Position numbers and translations under genes: made by a program. The notes beneath the pieces are model-generated. The model ran no database searches. It worked only from the letters and a program-made list of their open reading frames with translations, and had not been told where the DNA came from. Below, piece by piece: positions 33,691-46,625 of a DNA stretch of 64,000 nucleotides; position 1 is the stretch's first letter, and the number at the start of each line of letters is the position of its first letter. Origin of the DNA: Auanema rhodensis (Eukaryota; Nematoda; Chromadorea; Rhabditida; Rhabditidae); the NCBI GenBank assembly GCA_964057225.1, contig OZ059894.1, positions 11,790,131 through 11,854,130 on the forward strand, given 5' to 3'.

Positions 33691-33832
33691 AATGTCATAT
33701 TCTTCATTATCAGTTATATCACTCTAAATCTTGTTGTTAATAGATACGACCACAAAGAAAACAACAGGAACAGTAACAATAACAAAAAAAAATTTTTTTT
33801 CACCTATGTGTCTAAAGGTTAGCCATGTATCC

Positions 33833-33835
<3 letters not shown>

Positions 33836-33888
<53 letters not shown>
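33836..33888. repeat. (TA)n microsatellite, unit 10, 53 bp
   Basis: The A/T run to its left is A9T8 here instead of the usual A8T9, a variant shared with unit 20. Confidence 0.98.
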
Positions 33889-33890
<2 letters not shown>

Positions 33891-35070
33891 ACAGTAAAAA
33901 GTCCAATCAAGAGAGAAATTTTTTCAACACATAGTTGTTTTTTTTTTAAATATCATTGTTTTTCCTCATAACTCGGTTTAAACTCGTTCTAACCCGTTGA
34001 AATACGTCTAGAAAGTCTTTATAACATGCATATGTATGATAGAACTTCATATTTATTGTAATAGAAAATTTTATTTTCAGACGTCTTGGTTAACAATGAT
34101 ATGTTTTACCCCCTTATAATTTTTATCATAATGTTCCTTATACGGAACGCTCAATGAAACTTGCTTCCAGAAAAATTTCTTTCTATTTTTTCTTCATATG
34201 TACGTAGATACTATAGAGAACTATGATAGAAAACTTTAACATTCACGAAATCATCATTTCTCATTACGCTACGGAGGTTTAAAAAGCTGTGTTTTACCTT
34301 ATAATAGACCGGAAAACCCTTGTGTTAAAACTGGACCGTTTTTACACATATAAAAATGTCCCGTATTCGGGACCCTAATGTAACTTTTGATTCCCTATAT
34401 TTTTTTTCATGAAATTTACAATCTACTGTAGAAAGAAGAATTATTTTTATAAAAACTGTAAATTTTTGAAAAATGAAAACAAAACGAAAACAAAAACAAC
34501 TTTTTTTTGAACATTTTCTCACACAAGGGTCCCCCCTTACCTACTTTTTTTCTCATTACTCGTTTCAACCTCATCCGATCACTCTGCAAACATGTTTAAT
34601 CGTTCTAACTTGTTGAAATACGTCTTAAAAGTCTAAACAACATGCATATGCATAATAGAAACCACCCGAATAGGCCCCCACGCACTAAACGAGATATATA
34701 CATTACCAGTATAGTAATAGAACACATATTGAAGATTAATTCGATAAGAACAATTTATTGACGTAGAGAATGTTTGTTCCGAAAAACTACAATATTAAAC
34801 TATAAAAGTAACAAAAGCGTAGAGGCAGCAAAGACATGAATAAACATAAATGTAAATACAGAATTACCAGGTAGTACATAAGTATGACAAAAAATTATAA
34901 GAAAGCCATGAAAATAGAAGGTTTGTGAACAAATGAGAGGTACATCTTTGATCGTATAGTCATTTCTAAACCGTTCGTATGCTGCAGCATCGTCATAAGC
35001 GTCACTCAAGTTGAATTTCCATGTGTACTACACGATTTTCATTCTTATTGTTACATTCTTTCCCTGAGGG

Positions 35071-35256
35071 AATGGGCCGTTCCCGCCAGCAGTGCAAGAG
35101 CGGGTCGACCCGTGAGGTGGAGCTAGCAAGCCAGCATCTACCTCAAGTCTCAAAAATCGGTTAACCTTATTGTGAACCAATGGAACACATATCGAAGGTT
35201 AATTCGATAAGAACGATTACTACACTTTGATCTTAGCCAAAAGGCCGAGAAGCGAT
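35071..35256 (-). ncRNA. U2: U2 snRNA, unit 11
   Basis: Intact 186-base copy. Confidence 0.96.
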
Positions 35257-35698
35257 ACAGCATAGCCATGAGTATCAAAGACATCAAGCAAATGTATCGT
35301 ACTTGTTACGAGTGCACTCTCTCATTTGAATATAAAAGTGTGGTTTGACAATCTTGACTGTACAGGTCATAAATGGCTCATATAAACTGTGGATTTACTC
35401 AACTTTTGGACTTATTTTTTTCTTATTCGAAGCGCTGCACTTTTTTCTATTCTTTTTATTCAAATACTTGTATATAGTTTTATATGTACGGTTGCAAAGT
35501 TTCCGAATATTTTATATATTTTTATACAATAATTAGGAGAAGGTTAATACAATGAAATCTCCCAACTTTACAGTGTTTGTATTGCTTACAGTATCTAGAA
35601 CAACCACTCTTGTAATATTAGAGCACATATCAATCAACAACTTTTTCTAGTTATCAAAGCTTTTTTATTTCTTCAAGATATTTCAAATAAAATATAAA

Positions 35699-35817
35699 AG
35701 CTTACGACACCCGGGATTCCCAAGCCGTCTCCGATCCAAGTACTAACCGGGCCCAACGTTGCTTGACTTGCCAGATCGGACGGGATGGCGTACTTTCAAC
35801 GTGGTATGGTCGTAAGC
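35699..35817 (-). rRNA. 5S rRNA, unit 11 copy a
   Basis: Intact 119-base copy. Confidence 0.97.
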
Positions 35818-36058
35818 AATGTTATATTCTTCATTATCAGTTATATCACTCTAAATCTTGTTGTTAATAGTTAGGACCACAAAGAAAACAACAGGAACAG
35901 TAACAAATGAAATGCCCAAACTTTACAGTGTTCGAGTTATTTACAGTATCTAAGACTACCTCTGTCGTGTTATTAGAGCAAACATTCGATTAACAACAAC
36001 TTTTTTTTAGTTATCAAAGCTTTTTTATTTCTTCAAAAAATTTCAAATAAAATATAAA

Positions 36059-36177
36059 AGCTTACGACACCCGGGATTCCCAAGCCGTCTCCGATCCAAG
36101 TACTAACCGGGCCCAACGTTGCTTGACTTGCCAGATCGGACGGGATGGCGTACTTTCAACGTGGTATGGTCGTAAGC
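36059..36177 (-). rRNA. 5S rRNA, unit 11 copy b
   Basis: Intact 119-base copy. Confidence 0.97.
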
Positions 36178-36319
36178 AATGTCATATTCTTCATTATCAG
36201 TTATATCACTCTAAATCTTGTTGTTAATAGATACGACCACAAAGAAAACAACAGGAACAGTAACAATAACAAAAAAATTTTTTTTTTCACCTATGTGTCT
36301 AAAGGTTAGCCATGTATCC

Positions 36320-36322
<3 letters not shown>

Positions 36323-36367
<45 letters not shown>
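36323..36367. repeat. (TA)n microsatellite, unit 11, 45 bp
   Basis: The A/T run to its left is A7T10, seen only in this unit. Confidence 0.98.
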
Positions 36368-36369
<2 letters not shown>

Positions 36370-37549
36370 ACAGTAAAAAGTCCAATCAAGAGAGAAATTT
36401 TTTCAACACATAGTTGTTTTTTTTTTAAATATCATTGTTTTTCCTCATAACTCGGTTTAAACTCGTTCTAACCCGTTGAAATACGTCTAGAAAGTCTTTA
36501 TAACATGCATATGTATGATAGAACTTCATATTTATTGTAATAGAAAATTTTATTTTCAGACGTCTTGGTTAACAATGATATGTTTTACCCCCTTATAATT
36601 TTTATCATAATGTTCCTTATACGGAACGCTCAATGAAACTTGCTTCCAGAAAAATTTCTTTCTATTTTTTCTTCATATGTACGTAGATACTATAGAGAAC
36701 TATGATAGAAAACTTTAACATTCACGAAATCATCATTTCTCATTACGCTACGGAGGTTTAAAAAGCTGTGTTTTACCTTATAATAGACCGGAAAACCCTT
36801 GTGTTAAAACTGGACCGTTTTTACACATATAAAAATGTCCCGTATTCGGGACCCTAATGTAACTTTTGATTCCCTATATTTTTTTTCATGAAATTTACAA
36901 TCTACTGTAGAAAGAAGAATTATTTTTATAAAAACTGTAAATTTTTGAAAAATGAAAACAAAACGAAAACAAAAACAACTTTTTTTTGAACATTTTCTCA
37001 CACAAGGGTCCCCCCTTACCTACTTTTTTTCTCATTACTCGTTTCAACCTCATCCGATCACTCTGCAAACATGTTTAATCGTTCTAACTTGTTGAAATAC
37101 GTCTTAAAAGTCTAAACAACATGCATATGCATAATAGAAACCACCCGAATAGGCCCCCACGCACTAAACGAGATATATACATTACCAGTATAGTAATAGA
37201 ACACATATTGAAGATTAATTCGATAAGAACAATTTATTGACGTAGAGAATGTTTGTTCCGAAAAACTACAATATTAAACTATAAAAGTAACAAAAGCGTA
37301 GAGGCAGCAAAGACATGAATAAACATAAATGTAAATACAGAATTACCAGGTAGTACATAAGTATGACAAAAAATTATAAGAAAGCCATGAAAATAGAAGG
37401 TTTGTGAACAAATGAGAGGTACATCTTTGATCGTATAGTCATTTCTAAACCGTTCGTATGCTGCAGCATCGTCATAAGCGTCACTCAAGTTGAATTTCCA
37501 TGTGTACTACACGATTTTCATTCTTATTGTTACATTCTTTCCCTGAGGG

Positions 37550-37735
37550 AATGGGCCGTTCCCGCCAGCAGTGCAAGAGCGGGTCGACCCGTGAGGTGGA
37601 GCTAGCAAGCCAGCATCTACCTCAAGTCTCAAAAATCGGTTAACCTTATTGTGAACCAATGGAACACATATCGAAGGTTAATTCGATAAGAACGATTACT
37701 ACACTTTGATCTTAGCCAAAAGGCCGAGAAGCGAT
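37550..37735 (-). ncRNA. U2: U2 snRNA, unit 12
   Basis: Intact 186-base copy. Confidence 0.96.
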
Positions 37736-38177
37736 ACAGCATAGCCATGAGTATCAAAGACATCAAGCAAATGTATCGTACTTGTTACGAGTGCACTCTC
37801 TCATTTGAATATAAAAGTGTGGTTTGACAATCTTGACTGTACAGGTCATAAATGGCTCATATAAACTGTGGATTTACTCAACTTTTGGACTTATTTTTTT
37901 CTTATTCGAAGCGCTGCACTTTTTTCTATTCTTTTTATTCAAATACTTGTATATAGTTTTATATGTACGGTTGCAAAGTTTCCGAATATTTTATATATTT
38001 TTATACAATAATTAGGAGAAGGTTAATACAATGAAATCTCCCAACTTTACAGTGTTTGTATTGCTTACAGTATCTAGAACAACCACTCTTGTAATATTAG
38101 AGCACATATCAATCAACAACTTTTTCTAGTTATCAAAGCTTTTTTATTTCTTCAAGATATTTCAAATAAAATATAAA

Positions 38178-38296
38178 AGCTTACGACACCCGGGATTCCC
38201 AAGCCGTCTCCGATCCAAGTACTAACCGGGCCCAACGTTGCTTGACTTGCCAGATCGGACGGGATGGCGTACTTTCAACGTGGTATGGTCGTAAGC
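38178..38296 (-). rRNA. 5S rRNA, unit 12 copy a
   Basis: Intact 119-base copy. Confidence 0.97.
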
Positions 38297-38537
38297 AATG
38301 TTATATTCTTCATTATCAGTTATATCACTCTAAATCTTGTTGTTAATAGTTAGGACCACAAAGAAAACAACAGGAACAGTAACAAATGAAATGCCCAAAC
38401 TTTACAGTGTTCGAGTTATTTACAGTATCTAAGACTACCTCTGTCGTGTTATTAGAGCAAACATTCGATTAACAACAACTTTTTTTTAGTTATCAAAGCT
38501 TTTTTATTTCTTCAAAAAATTTCAAATAAAATATAAA

Positions 38538-38656
38538 AGCTTACGACACCCGGGATTCCCAAGCCGTCTCCGATCCAAGTACTAACCGGGCCCAACGTTG
38601 CTTGACTTGCCAGATCGGACGGGATGGCGTACTTTCAACGTGGTATGGTCGTAAGC
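38538..38656 (-). rRNA. 5S rRNA, unit 12 copy b
   Basis: Intact 119-base copy. Confidence 0.97.
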
Positions 38657-38798
38657 AATGTCATATTCTTCATTATCAGTTATATCACTCTAAATCTTGT
38701 TGTTAATAGATACGACCACAAAGAAAACAACAGGAACAGTAACAATAACAAAAAAAATTTTTTTTTCACCTATGTGTCTAAAGGTTAGCCATGTATCC

Positions 38799-38801
<3 letters not shown>

Positions 38802-38848
<47 letters not shown>
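38802..38848. repeat. (TA)n microsatellite, unit 12, 47 bp
   Basis: Uninterrupted TA run. Confidence 0.98.
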
Positions 38849-38850
<2 letters not shown>

Positions 38851-40030
38851 ACAGTAAAAAGTCCAATCAAGAGAGAAATTTTTTCAACACATAGTTGTTT
38901 TTTTTTTAAATATCATTGTTTTTCCTCATAACTCGGTTTAAACTCGTTCTAACCCGTTGAAATACGTCTAGAAAGTCTTTATAACATGCATATGTATGAT
39001 AGAACTTCATATTTATTGTAATAGAAAATTTTATTTTCAGACGTCTTGGTTAACAATGATATGTTTTACCCCCTTATAATTTTTATCATAATGTTCCTTA
39101 TACGGAACGCTCAATGAAACTTGCTTCCAGAAAAATTTCTTTCTATTTTTTCTTCATATGTACGTAGATACTATAGAGAACTATGATAGAAAACTTTAAC
39201 ATTCACGAAATCATCATTTCTCATTACGCTACGGAGGTTTAAAAAGCTGTGTTTTACCTTATAATAGACCGGAAAACCCTTGTGTTAAAACTGGACCGTT
39301 TTTACACATATAAAAATGTCCCGTATTCGGGACCCTAATGTAACTTTTGATTCCCTATATTTTTTTTCATGAAATTTACAATCTACTGTAGAAAGAAGAA
39401 TTATTTTTATAAAAACTGTAAATTTTTGAAAAATGAAAACAAAACGAAAACAAAAACAACTTTTTTTTGAACATTTTCTCACACAAGGGTCCCCCCTTAC
39501 CTACTTTTTTTCTCATTACTCGTTTCAACCTCATCCGATCACTCTGCAAACATGTTTAATCGTTCTAACTTGTTGAAATACGTCTTAAAAGTCTAAACAA
39601 CATGCATATGCATAATAGAAACCACCCGAATAGGCCCCCACGCACTAAACGAGATATATACATTACCAGTATAGTAATAGAACACATATTGAAGATTAAT
39701 TCGATAAGAACAATTTATTGACGTAGAGAATGTTTGTTCCGAAAAACTACAATATTAAACTATAAAAGTAACAAAAGCGTAGAGGCAGCAAAGACATGAA
39801 TAAACATAAATGTAAATACAGAATTACCAGGTAGTACATAAGTATGACAAAAAATTATAAGAAAGCCATGAAAATAGAAGGTTTGTGAACAAATGAGAGG
39901 TACATCTTTGATCGTATAGTCATTTCTAAACCGTTCGTATGCTGCAGCATCGTCATAAGCGTCACTCAAGTTGAATTTCCATGTGTACTACACGATTTTC
40001 ATTCTTATTGTTACATTCTTTCCCTGAGGG

Positions 40031-40216
40031 AATGGGCCGTTCCCGCCAGCAGTGCAAGAGCGGGTCGACCCGTGAGGTGGAGCTAGCAAGCCAGCATCTA
40101 CCTCAAGTCTCAAAAATCGGTTAACCTTATTGTGAACCAATGGAACACATATCGAAGGTTAATTCGATAAGAACGATTACTACACTTTGATCTTAGCCAA
40201 AAGGCCGAGAAGCGAT
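40031..40216 (-). ncRNA. U2: U2 snRNA, unit 13
   Basis: Intact 186-base copy. Confidence 0.96.
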
Positions 40217-40658
40217 ACAGCATAGCCATGAGTATCAAAGACATCAAGCAAATGTATCGTACTTGTTACGAGTGCACTCTCTCATTTGAATATAAAAGTG
40301 TGGTTTGACAATCTTGACTGTACAGGTCATAAATGGCTCATATAAACTGTGGATTTACTCAACTTTTGGACTTATTTTTTTCTTATTCGAAGCGCTGCAC
40401 TTTTTTCTATTCTTTTTATTCAAATACTTGTATATAGTTTTATATGTACGGTTGCAAAGTTTCCGAATATTTTATATATTTTTATACAATAATTAGGAGA
40501 AGGTTAATACAATGAAATCTCCCAACTTTACAGTGTTTGTATTGCTTACAGTATCTAGAACAACCACTCTTGTAATATTAGAGCACATATCAATCAACAA
40601 CTTTTTCTAGTTATCAAAGCTTTTTTATTTCTTCAAGATATTTCAAATAAAATATAAA

Positions 40659-40758
40659 AGCTTACGACACCCGGGATTCCCAAGCCGTCTCCGATCCAAG
40701 TACTAACCGGGCCCAACGTTGCTTGACTGCGTACTTTCAACGTGGTATGGTCGTAAGC
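40659..40758 (-). pseudogene. 5S rRNA, unit 13 copy a, 19-base deletion
   Basis: nt 31-49 are missing, leaving 100 bases. The loss takes the loop B/helix III region immediately before the A box of the internal promoter; the C box and terminal helix remain. It is probably non-functional as rRNA and perhaps poorly transcribed. Confidence 0.92.
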
Positions 40759-40999
40759 AATGTTATATTCTTCATTATCAGTTATATCACTCTAAATCTT
40801 GTTGTTAATAGTTAGGACCACAAAGAAAACAACAGGAACAGTAACAAATGAAATGCCCAAACTTTACAGTGTTCGAGTTATTTACAGTATCTAAGACTAC
40901 CTCTGTCGTGTTATTAGAGCAAACATTCGATTAACAACAACTTTTTTTTAGTTATCAAAGCTTTTTTATTTCTTCAAAAAATTTCAAATAAAATATAAA

Positions 41000-41118
41000 A
41001 GCTTACGACACCCGGGATTCCCAAGCCGTCTCCGATCCAAGTACTAACCGGGCCCAACGTTGCTTGACTTGCCAGATCGGACGGGATGGCGTACTTTCAA
41101 CGTGGTATGGTCGTAAGC
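41000..41118 (-). rRNA. 5S rRNA, unit 13 copy b
   Basis: Intact 119-base copy beside the deleted one. Confidence 0.97.
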
Positions 41119-41260
41119 AATGTCATATTCTTCATTATCAGTTATATCACTCTAAATCTTGTTGTTAATAGATACGACCACAAAGAAAACAACAGGAACA
41201 GTAACAATAACAAAAAAAATTTTTTTTTCACCTATGTGTCTAAAGGTTAGCCATGTATCC

Positions 41261-41263
<3 letters not shown>

Positions 41264-41312
<49 letters not shown>
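41264..41312. repeat. (TA)n microsatellite, unit 13, 49 bp
   Basis: Uninterrupted TA run. Confidence 0.98.
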
Positions 41313-41314
<2 letters not shown>

Positions 41315-42494
41315 ACAGTAAAAAGTCCAATCAAGAGAGAAATTTTTTCAACACATAGTTGTTTTTTTTTTAAATATCATTGTTTTTCCTCATAACTCGG
41401 TTTAAACTCGTTCTAACCCGTTGAAATACGTCTAGAAAGTCTTTATAACATGCATATGTATGATAGAACTTCATATTTATTGTAATAGAAAATTTTATTT
41501 TCAGACGTCTTGGTTAACAATGATATGTTTTACCCCCTTATAATTTTTATCATAATGTTCCTTATACGGAACGCTCAATGAAACTTGCTTCCAGAAAAAT
41601 TTCTTTCTATTTTTTCTTCATATGTACGTAGATACTATAGAGAACTATGATAGAAAACTTTAACATTCACGAAATCATCATTTCTCATTACGCTACGGAG
41701 GTTTAAAAAGCTGTGTTTTACCTTATAATAGACCGGAAAACCCTTGTGTTAAAACTGGACCGTTTTTACACATATAAAAATGTCCCGTATTCGGGACCCT
41801 AATGTAACTTTTGATTCCCTATATTTTTTTTCATGAAATTTACAATCTACTGTAGAAAGAAGAATTATTTTTATAAAAACTGTAAATTTTTGAAAAATGA
41901 AAACAAAACGAAAACAAAAACAACTTTTTTTTGAACATTTTCTCACACAAGGGTCCCCCCTTACCTACTTTTTTTCTCATTACTCGTTTCAACCTCATCC
42001 GATCACTCTGCAAACATGTTTAATCGTTCTAACTTGTTGAAATACGTCTTAAAAGTCTAAACAACATGCATATGCATAATAGAAACCACCCGAATAGGCC
42101 CCCACGCACTAAACGAGATATATACATTACCAGTATAGTAATAGAACACATATTGAAGATTAATTCGATAAGAACAATTTATTGACGTAGAGAATGTTTG
42201 TTCCGAAAAACTACAATATTAAACTATAAAAGTAACAAAAGCGTAGAGGCAGCAAAGACATGAATAAACATAAATGTAAATACAGAATTACCAGGTAGTA
42301 CATAAGTATGACAAAAAATTATAAGAAAGCCATGAAAATAGAAGGTTTGTGAACAAATGAGAGGTACATCTTTGATCGTATAGTCATTTCTAAACCGTTC
42401 GTATGCTGCAGCATCGTCATAAGCGTCACTCAAGTTGAATTTCCATGTGTACTACACGATTTTCATTCTTATTGTTACATTCTTTCCCTGAGGG

Positions 42495-42680
42495 AATGGG
42501 CCGTTCCCGCCAGCAGTGCAAGAGCGGGTCGACCCGTGAGGTGGAGCTAGCAAGCCAGCATCTACCTCAAGTCTCAAAAATCGGTTAACCTTATTGTGAA
42601 CCAATGGAACACATATCGAAGGTTAATTCGATAAGAACGATTACTACACTTTGATCTTAGCCAAAAGGCCGAGAAGCGAT
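42495..42680 (-). ncRNA. U2: U2 snRNA, unit 14
   Basis: Intact 186-base copy. Confidence 0.96.
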
Positions 42681-43122
42681 ACAGCATAGCCATGAGTATC
42701 AAAGACATCAAGCAAATGTATCGTACTTGTTACGAGTGCACTCTCTCATTTGAATATAAAAGTGTGGTTTGACAATCTTGACTGTACAGGTCATAAATGG
42801 CTCATATAAACTGTGGATTTACTCAACTTTTGGACTTATTTTTTTCTTATTCGAAGCGCTGCACTTTTTTCTATTCTTTTTATTCAAATACTTGTATATA
42901 GTTTTATATGTACGGTTGCAAAGTTTCCGAATATTTTATATATTTTTATACAATAATTAGGAGAAGGTTAATACAATGAAATCTCCCAACTTTACAGTGT
43001 TTGTATTGCTTACAGTATCTAGAACAACCACTCTTGTAATATTAGAGCACATATCAATCAACAACTTTTTCTAGTTATCAAAGCTTTTTTATTTCTTCAA
43101 GATATTTCAAATAAAATATAAA

Positions 43123-43241
43123 AGCTTACGACACCCGGGATTCCCAAGCCGTCTCCGATCCAAGTACTAACCGGGCCCAACGTTGCTTGACTTGCCAGAT
43201 CGGACGGGATGGCGTACTTTCAACGTGGTATGGTCGTAAGC
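43123..43241 (-). rRNA. 5S rRNA, unit 14 copy a
   Basis: Intact 119-base copy. Confidence 0.97.
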
Positions 43242-43482
43242 AATGTTATATTCTTCATTATCAGTTATATCACTCTAAATCTTGTTGTTAATAGTTAGGA
43301 CCACAAAGAAAACAACAGGAACAGTAACAAATGAAATGCCCAAACTTTACAGTGTTCGAGTTATTTACAGTATCTAAGACTACCTCTGTCGTGTTATTAG
43401 AGCAAACATTCGATTAACAACAACTTTTTTTTAGTTATCAAAGCTTTTTTATTTCTTCAAAAAATTTCAAATAAAATATAAA

Positions 43483-43601
43483 AGCTTACGACACCCGGGA
43501 TTCCCAAGCCGTCTCCGATCCAAGTACTAACCGGGCCCAACGTTGCTTGACTTGCCAGATCGGACGGGATGGCGTACTTTCAACGTGGTATGGTCGTAAG
43601 C
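43483..43601 (-). rRNA. 5S rRNA, unit 14 copy b
   Basis: Intact 119-base copy. Confidence 0.97.
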
Positions 43602-43743
43602 AATGTCATATTCTTCATTATCAGTTATATCACTCTAAATCTTGTTGTTAATAGATACGACCACAAAGAAAACAACAGGAACAGTAACAATAACAAAAAA
43701 AATTTTTTTTTCACCTATGTGTCTAAAGGTTAGCCATGTATCC

Positions 43744-43746
<3 letters not shown>

Positions 43747-43785
<39 letters not shown>
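43747..43785. repeat. (TA)n microsatellite, unit 14, 39 bp
   Basis: Short tract. The T-run about 50 bases to its right is one T shorter (9) than usual (10). Confidence 0.98.
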
Positions 43786-43787
<2 letters not shown>

Positions 43788-44966
43788 ACAGTAAAAAGTC
43801 CAATCAAGAGAGAAATTTTTTCAACACATAGTTGTTTTTTTTTAAATATCATTGTTTTTCCTCATAACTCGGTTTAAACTCGTTCTAACCCGTTGAAATA
43901 CGTCTAGAAAGTCTTTATAACATGCATATGTATGATAGAACTTCATATTTATTGTAATAGAAAATTTTATTTTCAGACGTCTTGGTTAACAATGATATGT
44001 TTTACCCCCTTATAATTTTTATCATAATGTTCCTTATACGGAACGCTCAATGAAACTTGCTTCCAGAAAAATTTCTTTCTATTTTTTCTTCATATGTACG
44101 TAGATACTATAGAGAACTATGATAGAAAACTTTAACATTCACGAAATCATCATTTCTCATTACGCTACGGAGGTTTAAAAAGCTGTGTTTTACCTTATAA
44201 TAGACCGGAAAACCCTTGTGTTAAAACTGGACCGTTTTTACACATATAAAAATGTCCCGTATTCGGGACCCTAATGTAACTTTTGATTCCCTATATTTTT
44301 TTTCATGAAATTTACAATCTACTGTAGAAAGAAGAATTATTTTTATAAAAACTGTAAATTTTTGAAAAATGAAAACAAAACGAAAACAAAAACAACTTTT
44401 TTTTGAACATTTTCTCACACAAGGGTCCCCCCTTACCTACTTTTTTTCTCATTACTCGTTTCAACCTCATCCGATCACTCTGCAAACATGTTTAATCGTT
44501 CTAACTTGTTGAAATACGTCTTAAAAGTCTAAACAACATGCATATGCATAATAGAAACCACCCGAATAGGCCCCCACGCACTAAACGAGATATATACATT
44601 ACCAGTATAGTAATAGAACACATATTGAAGATTAATTCGATAAGAACAATTTATTGACGTAGAGAATGTTTGTTCCGAAAAACTACAATATTAAACTATA
44701 AAAGTAACAAAAGCGTAGAGGCAGCAAAGACATGAATAAACATAAATGTAAATACAGAATTACCAGGTAGTACATAAGTATGACAAAAAATTATAAGAAA
44801 GCCATGAAAATAGAAGGTTTGTGAACAAATGAGAGGTACATCTTTGATCGTATAGTCATTTCTAAACCGTTCGTATGCTGCAGCATCGTCATAAGCGTCA
44901 CTCAAGTTGAATTTCCATGTGTACTACACGATTTTCATTCTTATTGTTACATTCTTTCCCTGAGGG

Positions 44967-45152
44967 AATGGGCCGTTCCCGCCAGCAGTGCAAGAGCGGG
45001 TCGACCCGTGAGGTGGAGCTAGCAAGCCAGCATCTACCTCAAGTCTCAAAAATCGGTTAACCTTATTGTGAACCAATGGAACACATATCGAAGGTTAATT
45101 CGATAAGAACGATTACTACACTTTGATCTTAGCCAAAAGGCCGAGAAGCGAT
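44967..45152 (-). ncRNA. U2: U2 snRNA, unit 15
   Basis: Intact 186-base copy in the unit with three 5S genes. Confidence 0.96.
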
Positions 45153-45594
45153 ACAGCATAGCCATGAGTATCAAAGACATCAAGCAAATGTATCGTACTT
45201 GTTACGAGTGCACTCTCTCATTTGAATATAAAAGTGTGGTTTGACAATCTTGACTGTACAGGTCATAAATGGCTCATATAAACTGTGGATTTACTCAACT
45301 TTTGGACTTATTTTTTTCTTATTCGAAGCGCTGCACTTTTTTCTATTCTTTTTATTCAAATACTTGTATATAGTTTTATATGTACGGTTGCAAAGTTTCC
45401 GAATATTTTATATATTTTTATACAATAATTAGGAGAAGGTTAATACAATGAAATCTCCCAACTTTACAGTGTTTGTATTGCTTACAGTATCTAGAACAAC
45501 CACTCTTGTAATATTAGAGCACATATCAATCAACAACTTTTTCTAGTTATCAAAGCTTTTTTATTTCTTCAAGATATTTCAAATAAAATATAAA

Positions 45595-45713
45595 AGCTTA
45601 CGACACCCGGGATTCCCAAGCCGTCTCCGATCCAAGTACTAACCGGGCCCAACGTTGCTTGACTTGCCAGATCGGACGGGATGGCGTACTTTCAACGTGG
45701 TATGGTCGTAAGC
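45595..45713 (-). rRNA. 5S rRNA, unit 15 copy a
   Basis: Intact 119-base copy with copy-a flanks. Confidence 0.97.
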
Positions 45714-45954
45714 AATGTTATATTCTTCATTATCAGTTATATCACTCTAAATCTTGTTGTTAATAGTTAGGACCACAAAGAAAACAACAGGAACAGTAAC
45801 AAATGAAATGCCCAAACTTTACAGTGTTCGAGTTATTTACAGTATCTAAGACTACCTCTGTCGTGTTATTAGAGCAAACATTCGATTAACAAAAACTTTT
45901 TTTTAGTTATCAAAGCTTTTTTATTTCTTCAAAAAATTTCAAATAAAATATAAA

Positions 45955-46073
45955 AGCTTACGACACCCGGGATTCCCAAGCCGTCTCCGATCCAAGTACT
46001 AACCGGGCCCAACGTTGCTTGACTTGCCAGATCGGACGGGATGGCGTACTTTCAACGTGGTATGGTCGTAAGC
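45955..46073 (-). rRNA. 5S rRNA, unit 15 extra middle copy
   Basis: This is an additional 5S on a 360-bp module. Its left flank is of copy-b type (CAAAAAATTTC) and its right flank of copy-a type (TGTTATATTC), as expected from unequal crossing-over between a 5S-a and a 5S-b. The flank has one base difference (AACAAAAACT instead of AACAACAACT). Confidence 0.97.
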
Positions 46074-46314
46074 AATGTTATATTCTTCATTATCAGTTAT
46101 ATCACTCTAAATCTTGTTGTTAATAGTTAGGACCACAAAGAAAACAACAGGAACAGTAACAAATGAAATGCCCAAACTTTACAGTGTTCGAGTTATTTAC
46201 AGTATCTAAGACTACCTCTGTCGTGTTATTAGAGCAAACATTCGATTAACAACAACTTTTTTTTAGTTATCAAAGCTTTTTTATTTCTTCAAAAAATTTC
46301 AAATAAAATATAAA

Positions 46315-46433
46315 AGCTTACGACACCCGGGATTCCCAAGCCGTCTCCGATCCAAGTACTAACCGGGCCCAACGTTGCTTGACTTGCCAGATCGGACGGG
46401 ATGGCGTACTTTCAACGTGGTATGGTCGTAAGC
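46315..46433 (-). rRNA. 5S rRNA, unit 15 copy b
   Basis: Intact 119-base copy with copy-b flanks on both sides. Confidence 0.97.
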
Positions 46434-46575
46434 AATGTCATATTCTTCATTATCAGTTATATCACTCTAAATCTTGTTGTTAATAGATACGACCACAAAG
46501 AAAACAACAGGAACAGTAACAATAACAAAAAAAATTTTTTTTTCACCTATGTGTCTAAAGGTTAGCCATGTATCC

Positions 46576-46578
<3 letters not shown>

Positions 46579-46623
<45 letters not shown>
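46579..46623. repeat. (TA)n microsatellite, unit 15, 45 bp
   Basis: Uninterrupted TA run. Confidence 0.98.
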
Positions 46624-46625
<2 letters not shown>

